DNA of 7,178 nucleotides from positions 1 through 7,178 of the forward strand of contig JAGRJA010000295.1 of the NCBI GenBank assembly GCA_020443005.1. The letters run 5' to 3'. Positions within the stretch are counted from its first letter, which is position 1. Each line of letters starts with the position of its first letter. The notes under the pieces were generated by a model, which was not told where the DNA came from, searched no databases, and saw nothing but the letters and a program-made list of their open reading frames with translations. Made by a program: the position numbers and the translations under genes. Shown here piece after piece: positions 1 to 6,440 of this stretch. The DNA comes from Pseudomonadales bacterium. GTDB lineage: Bacteria; Pseudomonadota; Gammaproteobacteria; Pseudomonadales; UBA7239.

Positions 1-650
1 ATGAGTTTTGCCATCAGTTCACGACCATTTACCAGGGTAATGACAATACGATTGGCGATACCGTTGGGCTTGAATGCTTTTAGCGCCTTTTCCAGGTTCG
101 CCTGATTTTCATGCAGCTTTTCCCTTTCCTCTCGATTAACCACGCCTCTTTTCAACTGCATATCCACATACTGTTTTTCCAGCTTCATATTCTTGATATC
201 GGGGTAATCAAGTTGAACAACATGTTTGTTGGTAACAATCGTACAATTTTCATCAAAGAAAAAACCCGAGCCTGTACCAAAACCAGAATCGATAAAAAGC
301 GTGCTGTTTCTGGCGCGCTCAATCTTGTTGCGCGGCTTGAAGTTTTCCATGAGTTCGGCTTCTATACCCGAAGCCACATAACCGGAACTGTCGGCCTGCT
401 CAACTTTCTCATCAGTGTTTCCACTGCCGCCATGAGACTCATCCGGGGTTTCGCTACCCCTCTTTTTTTCATTCCGGGTAGCATGGGATATTTCCTTGGG
501 AAATTCATCTCTCAGACTTTGTGAAGCCGCATTTTCCGACAGGACACCGCCATCAGTTGAGGAAGCAGTAGTGTCAGAAACGGTTTTACTGTTTTCTGAA
601 CAAGCCGTTATCAACAACAGTGTTATCAAATAAGGAAATAATTTTTTCAT
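1..650 (-). CDS. Lipoprotein with trypsin-like serine protease domain (partial, C-terminus off window)
   Basis: An open frame runs from an ATG at 650-648 to the left edge, giving 216 residues with no stop. Residues 1-17 form a lipoprotein signal: MKK, a hydrophobic stretch, then the lipobox LITAC with Cys17 as the lipidated residue. Residues 18 to about 105 are a polar, Ser/Asp/Glu/Gly-rich linker typical of surface or periplasmic lipoproteins. The protease domain begins near residue 115: GTGSGFFF (125-132) is the usual first-strand motif and IVTNKHVV (138-145) places the catalytic His at 143, as in DegP/HtrA-like chymotrypsin folds. Residues 151-194 are highly charged and probably helical, an insert before the strand IVITLVNGRE (202-211). 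The catalytic Asp and Ser should lie beyond the window. The protein is inferred to act in the periplasm, anchored to a membrane. The gene lies 107 bases downstream of the ABC transporter gene on the same strand. Its ribosome site is weak (GGAA about 14 bases upstream). Confidence 0.8.
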   Translation of the reverse strand, partial: MKKLFPYLITLLLITACSENSKTVSDTTASSTDGGVLSENAASQSLRDEFPKEISHATRNEKKRGSETPDESHGGSGNTDEKVEQADSSGYVASGIEAELMENFKPRNKIERARNSTLFIDSGFGTGSGFFFDENCTIVTNKHVVQLDYPDIKNMKLEKQYVDMQLKRGVVNREEREKLHENQANLEKALKAFKPNGIANRIVITLVNGRELMAKL

Positions 651-757
651 AGGTATATCGTTCCAATACACAGAGAGTATTTTTTGGTTTTTCTATTGTT
701 TTGCAAGCTGATTCAGCAGTATAAGCGAAACAACCGGGCCGTGCTATTCAGGCTGGG

Positions 758-2590
758 TCAGCAAAGGTCGCCAATGAAACCCCCTGTCTGATGCCGCCAT
801 AACTGTGCATAAAGTCCTCCCTTGTCCAGCAGCTCTGTGTGGGCCCCCTGCTCAACGATCTGCCCTTCATCCAATACAATCAAGCGATCCATGGCCGCAA
901 TGGTTGAAAGCCGGTGCGCAATTGCGATCACGGTTTTTCCTTGCATCAACTTGTTCAGGCCTTTTTGTATGGTAGCTTCGACTTCCGAATCGAGCGCTGA
1001 AGTCGCCTCATCCAGAATCAATATCGGTGCATCTTTCAGCAACACCCTGGCGAGTGCTATCCTCTGCCGTTGACCACCCGATAAAGTTACCCCTCGTTCA
1101 CCTACATGTGCATCATAACCTGTACGACCATCAGCATCCTGCAAGGCAACAATAAAGTCATGGGCTTCTGCATCCTGTGCTGCTGAAAGCATGGCTTCGT
1201 CAGTCGCATCCGGCTTTCCAAACAGAATGTTTTCCCGGACTGACCGGTGCAACAACGATGTATCCTGCGTAACCATTGCAATCATTTGCCTGAGGCTTTC
1301 CTGCTTCACATCTCTTATATTCTCACCATCGACAAGAATATCGCCGGCCTGCACATCATAAAACCGCAATAACAAATTCACGAGGGTAGATTTTCCGGCA
1401 CCGGAACGCCCAACCACACCCACTTTTTCTCCGGCCTTTATTTCAAGCGAAAAATCATCAAATACATTTTTTGCTTCGTGATAAGAAAATCCTACATGAC
1501 GAAACTCGATATGACCGGCAACAGCCGATATGTTTTTTGCTTTCGCAACATCGGTCACCTCCTGCTTTTGCGAAAGTGTATTCATGCCGTCCTGCACAGT
1601 TCCAATATTTTCAAAAAGATTACTGACCTCCCACATTATCCAGTGAGACATACCTGTAATCCTTATTGCAAGACTAAAAGCAACCGCAATTGCTCCCGGT
1701 GTTATAGCGCTCTCCATCCATAAATAGATACCCAATGCCCCCGTTGAAAACACCAGACACATATTCAGAAACCATACCGAAAAATCAAGTTGGGTAACCA
1801 GTCGCATCTGGGGGTGCACTGTTGACATAAACGCTTCCATCCCCTCTTTCACATAGGCTGACTCCCGTTCACTATGCGAGAAAAGTTTCAGCGTAAGAAT
1901 ATTGGTATAACTGTCAACAATACGACCCGTCATCAGAGAGCGCGCATCCGCCTGCAATGCGGAAACCCCCCTTAAACGCGGTATAAAAAAATACAGGGTG
2001 GCCGAATACAACAAAAGCCAGATCAGCAGCGGCATGCTTAATCTGGGGTCTGAATGAGCAACCAGTAAAATTGTAGTAAAAAGATAAACGCTTACAAAAA
2101 GCATCACATCCAGCATCTTCATTACCGACTCTCTCACCGCCAGCGCTGTTTGCATCACCTTCGTGGCGATTCTGCCACTGAATTCATGCTGAAAAAACCG
2201 ATAGCTTTGATCAAGCAGGTAGCGATGTGCATTCCAGCGAACAAGCATCGGAAAATTGCCCATTAGCGTCTGGTGAACCACCAGCGAGTGCAACAAAACA
2301 ATCAAGGGGATGAAAACAAGAATAAACCCTCCCATAAGCAACAGGGTCGACAATTGCTCTGCAATAAAATGCCGGGGCTCCTGATCGGCGAGCCAGTCCA
2401 CTATTTGACCAAGAATGCCATAAAGCAACGCTTCACTGATCGCCAATGTTGCAGTAAGAAATGCCATCAGGCACAAATAGACTTCTATCCCCTTTATATA
2501 ATGCCGACAGAAAGCCAGCACTCCTTGCGGTGGTCGAACAGGGTGTTCAGGGGGGAAGGGATCCAGTAAACGCTCAAAAAATGAAAACAT
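758..2590 (-). CDS. ABC exporter half-transporter (fused permease and ATPase, MsbA/ABCB-like)
   Basis: This 610-residue protein has the usual length and layout of a homodimeric exporter: a six-helix membrane domain (about 35-320) followed by an ATPase domain (about 360-600). The ATPase motifs are all intact: Walker A GRSGAGKST (394-402), Q-loop Gln442, signature LSGGQ (503-507), Walker B ILILDE with Asp527 and catalytic Glu528, D-loop SALD, and the switch His559. It therefore should hydrolyse ATP and move a substrate outward across the inner membrane. The substrate cannot be read from the sequence; lipids, peptides and drugs are all possible for this family. The N-terminus carries a proline-rich cytoplasmic lead (FPPEHPVRPPQG) that I have seen in other proteobacterial members. 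The ATG at 2590-2588 is preceded by a modest AAGAG site. It lies 41 bases after the CDF gene on the same strand, so co-transcription is likely. No obvious T-run terminator follows it before the protease gene. Confidence 0.93.
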   Translation of the reverse strand: MFSFFERLLDPFPPEHPVRPPQGVLAFCRHYIKGIEVYLCLMAFLTATLAISEALLYGILGQIVDWLADQEPRHFIAEQLSTLLLMGGFILVFIPLIVLLHSLVVHQTLMGNFPMLVRWNAHRYLLDQSYRFFQHEFSGRIATKVMQTALAVRESVMKMLDVMLFVSVYLFTTILLVAHSDPRLSMPLLIWLLLYSATLYFFIPRLRGVSALQADARSLMTGRIVDSYTNILTLKLFSHSERESAYVKEGMEAFMSTVHPQMRLVTQLDFSVWFLNMCLVFSTGALGIYLWMESAITPGAIAVAFSLAIRITGMSHWIMWEVSNLFENIGTVQDGMNTLSQKQEVTDVAKAKNISAVAGHIEFRHVGFSYHEAKNVFDDFSLEIKAGEKVGVVGRSGAGKSTLVNLLLRFYDVQAGDILVDGENIRDVKQESLRQMIAMVTQDTSLLHRSVRENILFGKPDATDEAMLSAAQDAEAHDFIVALQDADGRTGYDAHVGERGVTLSGGQRQRIALARVLLKDAPILILDEATSALDSEVEATIQKGLNKLMQGKTVIAIAHRLSTIAAMDRLIVLDEGQIVEQGAHTELLDKGGLYAQLWRHQTGGFIGDLC

Positions 2591-2631
2591 CGCTATCTCT
2601 TGTCAAAACAGCAGGTGCCTGCCAGCTGAAA

Positions 2632-3537
2632 TCAATCGACATTGTCCGGCTCGAAAAAAGACCACAATACCTGAGGGAACGCTGCTTTAAAATCCGATTC
2701 AAGCTGATTGATCACTTGTATCATTTCATCCTGGGTGCCATATTTTTTCATCCTCGCCTTGATAGCCACCATAACATCGTCACCCATTTGCAGCGTCAGA
2801 AGGTTATAGACCTTTTCAATTTCTTCCCTGTTTTGAAAAAAAGCCAGCATATCTGCACGCACATGCCTCTCCACCCCCTGGCCTATCAGCAGGTTCTTCA
2901 CTTCCATACCGATGAATACCGCAATGGCAATCAACAGAATGCCAATCACCATACTACCTGCCGCATCCCACATTGGATTTCCTGTTATCCAGGTCATGCC
3001 AACCGCTATCAATGCCAGAAGCAAGCCAAGCAATGCAGCAGCGTCTTCACCGAAAATAACAATCAGGGCACTTTCTCTCGACTCGGCAAACCAGCGCAAA
3101 TAGGAACGGCCATGACGAACCTTGTTTACCTCTCTCAAGCACCCCCACATCGAAACGCCTTCTGCGACAACACCAAAAAGCAATACAGCGACAGCAACAA
3201 GCGGCCATGACAGTGGCTGGGGATCATGCCATTTGTGCCACCCTTCATACAGGGAGAAAAGCCCGCCAAGGCTGAACAGAACCACTGCCACGATAAAAGA
3301 CCAGAAGTAAATCTCCTTGCCGTAACCCAGTGGAAAATCCGGCGAGGGTGGTTTTCGTGCACGCTTCATGCCGAGCAGCAATAACAGCTGATTACCACTG
3401 TCTGCAAATGAATGAACAGACTCAGCCATCATCGAACCGGACCCGGTCAACACCGCAGCCATCAATTTGGCGCAAGCTATAGAGAAGTTCGCACCCAGTG
3501 CAAATAAAACAGATTTCAGGGAATTCGCTTGGGACAT
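2632..3537 (-). CDS. Cation diffusion facilitator family metal exporter (ZnT9-like)
   Basis: The protein has 301 residues, normal for the family. CDF proteins are inner-membrane antiporters that export divalent metals such as Zn2+, Fe2+, Mn2+ or Co2+ in exchange for protons. Visible helices lie at about 9-30, 35-56, 77-98, 110-132, 157-178 and 190-210, followed by a cytoplasmic C-terminal domain of about 85 residues. Helix 2 carries AESVHSFADSGNQ, with the metal-site pair His42/Asp46. Helix 5 has FGEDAAALLG (162-171); Asp165 aligns with the second metal ligand, but the His normally four residues earlier is Ile161. That pattern, the GYGKE segment (71-75) after helix 2 and the long loop before helix 5 point to the ZnT9-like branch rather than FieF/YiiP. 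The metal is not predictable. The ATG at 3537-3535 begins 4 bases after the preceding small gene's stop, and its AAAGAG ribosome site lies inside that gene's last codons, suggesting translational coupling. Confidence 0.92.
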   Translation of the reverse strand: MSQANSLKSVLFALGANFSIACAKLMAAVLTGSGSMMAESVHSFADSGNQLLLLLGMKRARKPPSPDFPLGYGKEIYFWSFIVAVVLFSLGGLFSLYEGWHKWHDPQPLSWPLVAVAVLLFGVVAEGVSMWGCLREVNKVRHGRSYLRWFAESRESALIVIFGEDAAALLGLLLALIAVGMTWITGNPMWDAAGSMVIGILLIAIAVFIGMEVKNLLIGQGVERHVRADMLAFFQNREEIEKVYNLLTLQMGDDVMVAIKARMKKYGTQDEMIQVINQLESDFKAAFPQVLWSFFEPDNVD

Positions 3538-3541
3538 GGGC

Positions 3542-3703
3542 TTACTCTTTGGATTTTGCAGGGTTTTTCAAAGTATCAATATCTTCTGCCATCGACATTC
3601 GCAAGCGGAAGGCTGCATGCTTTCTGTTAATACTTCTTCTCCATAGCAGAATAGCCGCAAATATAATGATAATGCCAACAAAAGCACACAGAATCAGCCG
3701 CAT
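3542..3703 (-). CDS. Small single-pass membrane protein, unknown function
   Basis: This 53-residue ORF starts at an ATG (3703-3701) with a good GGAG ribosome site 9 bases upstream. A longer TTG start at 3730 would add nine residues but has no such site, so I prefer the ATG. Residues 2-20 form one strongly hydrophobic helix, rich in Ile, Leu, Ala and Phe, ending in WRRS. The rest (21-53) is a polar tail, first basic and then acidic, with Asp/Glu and Lys. By the positive-inside rule the tail should be cytoplasmic. The stop lies 4 bases before the CDF start and the ORF contains the CDF ribosome site, so it is probably translated together with the transporter and may act as an accessory subunit; that role is inference. 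I do not recognise the family. The start signal, hydrophobicity and tight spacing argue that it is a real gene. Confidence 0.6.
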   Translation of the reverse strand: MRLILCAFVGIIIIFAAILLWRRSINRKHAAFRLRMSMAEDIDTLKNPAKSKE

Positions 3704-3752
3704 ATAAAACCACTCCGTTTTTTTCGTCAAAAATCAAGCGTGTTTTCACCGC

Positions 3753-3781
3753 GTCACGAATGCCGACAAAAACGCTATAAT
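3753..3781 (+). promoter_or_regulatory. Probable sigma-70 promoter for fpr
   Basis: A perfect TATAAT lies at 3776-3781, with GTCACG at 3753-3758 as the best -35 candidate at a 17-base spacing (3 of 6 matches to TTGACA). The -10 box is convincing and the -35 box is poor, so an activator may be needed. Initiation near 3788 would give fpr a leader of about 130 bases containing the repeats described separately. No clear minus-strand promoter for the divergent small-protein/CDF genes stood out in the same region. Confidence 0.4.
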
Positions 3782-3803
3782 GCACGCATCGCCTTGAAAA
3801 CGA

Positions 3804-3877
3804 TTGCCTGAAAGAATACCCATTGTTTCTTGCCTGAAACAAGCATCAGGCATATTACCTGATCCATTCAGGGGCAA
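3804..3877 (+). repeat. Repeat- and hairpin-rich leader upstream of fpr
   Basis: TTGCCTGAAA occurs exactly twice, at 3804-3813 and 3830-3839, 26 bases apart. The second copy overlaps a perfect 7-bp hairpin, TTGTTTC (3823-3829) with GAAACAA (3836-3842). A second perfect hairpin follows at once: ATCAGG (3845-3850) with CCTGAT (3858-3863). TTCAGGGGCAA (3867-3877) is close to the reverse complement of the direct repeat, so it could pair with either copy in place of those hairpins. Five copies of a CCTGA/TCAGG core fall within 66 bases. The region could be a protein operator array or a folded mRNA leader; the sequence does not decide between them. Confidence 0.45.
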
Positions 3878-3918
3878 CACCTTCATTACAAGCTATTTGT
3901 CAGAGACAGGGGGGATTT

Positions 3919-4692
3919 ATGAGTGATTTACTGCAGGAAACTGTCATCGCCGTTCATCACTGGACGGATAAACTGTTCAGTTTCACAACCACACGCCACA
4001 GCAGCTTCCGTTTTCAAAACGGCTTTTTCACCATGATCGGCATGATGGTGGATGAACGCCCTCTGTTAAGAGCCTACAGTATTGCGAGCCCCAACTATGA
4101 AGAGCACCTCGAGTTTCTCAGCATCAAGGTCCCGGACGGGCCGCTGACCTCCCGCCTGCAACATATACAACCGGGAGACGAAATACTGGTCAACAACAAG
4201 GCTACCGGCACACTGACACCCGATCACCTGTTGCCCGGAAAAAATCTCTACCTGATCAGCACCGGAACCGGGCTGGCCCCCTTCCTCAGTATTATTCAGG
4301 GCCCCAAAATCTACGATCGCTACGACAGAATCATCATCACACATGGTGTGCGAACCGTCCAGGAACTGGCCTATGCGGACAAGATCAAAAACGAGCTGCC
4401 AAACAATGAATATTTTGGCGATATCATCCGGAAAAAACTGCTTTACTACCCTACTGTCACCCGTGAAGCCTTCCCGAATACAGGCCGACTCACCGACCTT
4501 TTTGCGAGCAACAAGTTATTTGACGACCTGTCGATGCCCCTTCCCGACCCTGAACGAGATCGCTTCATGCTATGCGGCAGCCCCGGCTTGCTGACAGACA
4601 TGAAACAACTGCTTCAGGCCCGCGGCTTCCGCGAAACCCGGCAGGGTGAACTTGGTGAATATGTGGTAGAAAGGGCGTTTGTCAGTCAGTAA
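3919..4692 (+). CDS. fpr: Ferredoxin/flavodoxin-NADP(+) reductase
   Basis: A 257-residue FAD enzyme that passes electrons between NADPH and ferredoxin or flavodoxin in the cytoplasm, supplying reductant to Fe-S and radical enzymes or feeding electrons back to NADP+. The FAD domain (about 1-100) has RAYSIAS (51-57), the RxYS flavin-binding motif, and GPLTSRLQ (74-81), which contacts the flavin phosphates. The NADP domain (about 105-257) has STGTGLAPF (114-122), HGVR (142-145), YYPTVTRE (176-183) and CGSP (219-222). The C-terminus VERAFVSQ matches the bacterial subclass I enzymes typified by Azotobacter and Pseudomonas Fpr, at their usual length. The ATG at 3919 is preceded by a strong AGGGGGGA ribosome site. 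The leader upstream is unusually structured. In pseudomonads fpr responds to oxidative stress through the LysR-type regulator FinR; no such regulator gene is present here. Confidence 0.96.
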   Translation: MSDLLQETVIAVHHWTDKLFSFTTTRHSSFRFQNGFFTMIGMMVDERPLLRAYSIASPNYEEHLEFLSIKVPDGPLTSRLQHIQPGDEILVNNKATGTLTPDHLLPGKNLYLISTGTGLAPFLSIIQGPKIYDRYDRIIITHGVRTVQELAYADKIKNELPNNEYFGDIIRKKLLYYPTVTREAFPNTGRLTDLFASNKLFDDLSMPLPDPERDRFMLCGSPGLLTDMKQLLQARGFRETRQGELGEYVVERAFVSQ

Positions 4693-4710
4693 TCGATCAC
4701 CTGTTATTAA

Positions 4711-4794
4711 ACGGGGGGAATGACGCGTCTGTTACAACTGCAATCACGGAAATACACAGGCGTAAAAAAGTAAACTGAAAGCACCCTTACGCCT
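4711..4794 (+). promoter_or_regulatory. Possible leader of the glutamate dehydrogenase gene: mini-ORF and inverted repeat
   Basis: Between fpr and the dehydrogenase gene, a G-run (4713-4718) immediately precedes ATG 4720-4722, which opens a 17-codon ORF ending at TAA 4771-4773. The peptide begins MTRLLQLQ. Overlapping it is a perfect 8-bp inverted repeat, AGGCGTAA (4758-4765) with TTACGCCT (4787-4794), separated by 21 bases. The left arm lies within the last codons of the mini-ORF and the stop codon lies in the loop, so translation would affect folding if this is RNA. It could equally be a protein-binding site. No standard promoter was recognised in the 156-base gap. Confidence 0.25.
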
Positions 4795-4848
4795 TGCCTG
4801 GCCCTGAAGCGCAACCATCAACACATTTCTTCTAAAAAGGTCAAACAT

Positions 4849-6270
4849 ATGCCGCACACTGAAAATCGTGACACAACCGGGTTTCGCGAAAATGTCGATC
4901 TGATGGTCGACAGAGCCATTGCCCTCCTCGCACTTGAGCCGGGGATTGCACATGCCATTAAAGCGTGCAACGAAGTGCTGCAGGTTCGCTTTCCCGTAAA
5001 AATCCGTGGTCAGATCGAGGTATTCACTGGCTGGAGAGCAGTACACAGCACGCATCGTCTGCCAGCAAAAGGTGGCATCCGGTTTGCACCTTATGCCAGC
5101 CAGAATGAAGTGGAAGCCCTGGCCGCTCTGATGACCTATAAATGTGCGCTTGCCGATATCCCTTTCGGCGGTTCTAAAGGTGCCCTGATTATCAACCCCT
5201 CCCTCTACACTACCGACGAGCTTGAAAAAATAACACGACGATTCACGCTTGAGCTTGCTCGCAAGGGTTTTTTAAGCCCGGCAACCAATGTCCCCGCGCC
5301 GGATATAGGCACCGGCGAACGGGAAATGGCCTGGATAGCCGACACCTATAAACACCTGTATCCCGAGGATATCAACTACATTGCCTGTGTCACCGGAAAA
5401 CCGGTTTATCAGGGAGGGATCAATGGTCGAAGCGAGGCAACAGGGCGTGGCGTACAATACGCCATTGAGGAATTTTTTCTCAACCCGGATCATGTCAAAC
5501 AGTCCGGACTTGAAGGGAATCTGGAAGGGAAACGCATTGTTATACAGGGTTTTGGCAATGTCGGCAGCCATACCGCCCGCTTTCTGTCCTGTGAAAACGG
5601 CGCCCTGATCACAGCCATCATCAAGAGCGATGGTGCCCTGATCAACGACCATGGAATCAATATTGACGACTTGCAAGTCTATCTGACTGAAAACCCTTCG
5701 ATCAAAGGGTTTCCCGGAGCCACCTATACTGAAAACGGCCTGGATGTGCTCGAAAAGGAATGTGACATTCTGATTCCCGCAGCCCTGGAAAACCAGATCA
5801 CCCTCAAGAATGCCCACAATATCAATGCACATGTGATTGTCGAAGCGGCAAATGGCCCCTTGAGTTATGGCGCAGACCGCCTGTTAAACGAGCGCGGCAT
5901 TTTCATTATTCCGGACGCTTATGCCAATGTCGGTGGTGTCACTGTTTCCTATTTCGAGTGGATTCGCAACCTGTCTCATATGCGCTTCGGACGCATGCAG
6001 GAAAACCGTGTAAAAAACACGCTGATCGCGGACTTGCTTGAACGGGTCAGTGGAGAAAAACTGCCAGCAACAATGAGGGAGGCCTTGCTGAAGGAAACGA
6101 CAGAACTCGATATTGTACGCTCCGGCCTCAGGGAAACCATGCGCGATACCTACCAGCAAATCAAACACACCATGGCAACCTGTGAAGACGCGGGAGACAT
6201 GAGAACTGCTGCTTATATAACGGCGATTCGCAAAATAGCACACTCTTATCAGGATATAGGTGTCTATTAA
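4849..6270 (+). CDS. gdhA: Glutamate dehydrogenase, hexameric GLUD1-like form (Glu/Leu/Phe/Val dehydrogenase family)
   Basis: A 473-residue cytoplasmic enzyme that interconverts L-glutamate and 2-oxoglutarate plus ammonium using NAD(P). The dimerisation/substrate domain (about 10-190) holds AKGGIRF with Lys74, TYKCALADIPFGGSKG with Lys98 and catalytic Lys110, and PAPDIGT with catalytic Asp152. The Rossmann domain (about 200-370) has GFGNVG (234-239). The stretches ACVTGKPVYQGGI (179-191), NGPLSYGADR (335-344) and GGVTVSYFEW (362-371) closely follow animal mitochondrial GLUD1 as I recall it, more than the E. coli GdhA form. The C-terminal part goes from NLSHMRFGR to DIVRSGL with far fewer residues than GLUD1, so the regulatory antenna is absent or vestigial. 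NAD versus NADP use cannot be settled by eye; SDG (260-262) follows the second Rossmann strand, where specificity is set. The ATG has an AAAAAGG ribosome site 8 bases upstream. It lies 156 bases after fpr on the same strand. The symbol is the generic one. Confidence 0.95.
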   Translation: MPHTENRDTTGFRENVDLMVDRAIALLALEPGIAHAIKACNEVLQVRFPVKIRGQIEVFTGWRAVHSTHRLPAKGGIRFAPYASQNEVEALAALMTYKCALADIPFGGSKGALIINPSLYTTDELEKITRRFTLELARKGFLSPATNVPAPDIGTGEREMAWIADTYKHLYPEDINYIACVTGKPVYQGGINGRSEATGRGVQYAIEEFFLNPDHVKQSGLEGNLEGKRIVIQGFGNVGSHTARFLSCENGALITAIIKSDGALINDHGINIDDLQVYLTENPSIKGFPGATYTENGLDVLEKECDILIPAALENQITLKNAHNINAHVIVEAANGPLSYGADRLLNERGIFIIPDAYANVGGVTVSYFEWIRNLSHMRFGRMQENRVKNTLIADLLERVSGEKLPATMREALLKETTELDIVRSGLRETMRDTYQQIKHTMATCEDAGDMRTAAYITAIRKIAHSYQDIGVY

Positions 6271-6290
6271 AAAAACAGGGAGCACCTTCA

Positions 6291-6308
6291 GGGGGTGTCA
6301 ACACCCCC
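6291..6308 (+). terminator. GC-rich hairpin after the glutamate dehydrogenase gene
   Basis: GGGGGTG (6291-6297), the loop TCAA and CACCCCC (6302-6308) form a perfect 7-bp, G:C-dominated stem 20 bases after the stop codon. No T-run follows on the plus strand, so it is not a textbook intrinsic terminator; it may stabilise the mRNA end or assist Rho. On the minus strand a T7 run (6275-6269) follows, but only after 15 bases, which is too far for a standard terminator. The rest of 6309-6440 holds nothing I can support. Confidence 0.45.
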
Positions 6309-6440
6309 ATCCAATGCCCGCAGGCTTGAGGAGTCGCCCTGCAACGAAATGATGATCGTCAAATCGATGAACTCTTGCCCGAAAAGCCGGAATCAATTAC
6401 GGCTACAACCCGGACTTTCCCACTCGCAAAACCATTACCT

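Noticed and set aside
111..524. Plus-strand open frame of 137 codons
   Set aside because: It lies antisense to the lipoprotein protease gene, which has a lipobox and protease motifs. Its translation resembles no protein and has no ribosome site.
718..723. Minus-strand TATACT as a -10 box for the lipoprotein protease gene
   Set aside because: No acceptable -35 lies 16-18 bases upstream, so it is too weak to list. The 651-757 gap otherwise shows only a short palindrome (GCTGATTCAGC) and A/T runs.
2611..2622. GCAGG-TG-CCTGC palindrome between the CDF and ABC genes, followed on the minus strand by TGTTTTG
   Set aside because: The loop is only 2 bases with the full stem and the T-run is interrupted, so it is not a credible terminator; at most it is a weak hairpin between cistrons.
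2461..3210. Plus-strand open frame of 249 codons
   Set aside because: It lies antisense to the ABC and CDF genes, both of which carry full family motifs. Its predicted product is low-complexity, His/Gln-rich and typical of a shadow frame.
3698..3730. TTGACG ... TTATAT resembling a minus-strand promoter at 17-base spacing
   Set aside because: It would start transcription downstream of the preferred ATG of the small membrane protein. It could serve only the CDF gene, and the -10 match is imperfect.
5272..5832. Minus-strand open frame of 186 codons inside the glutamate dehydrogenase gene
   Set aside because: The plus-strand dehydrogenase is intact, with catalytic residues and a Rossmann motif in this stretch. 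The antisense frame has no recognisable domain.
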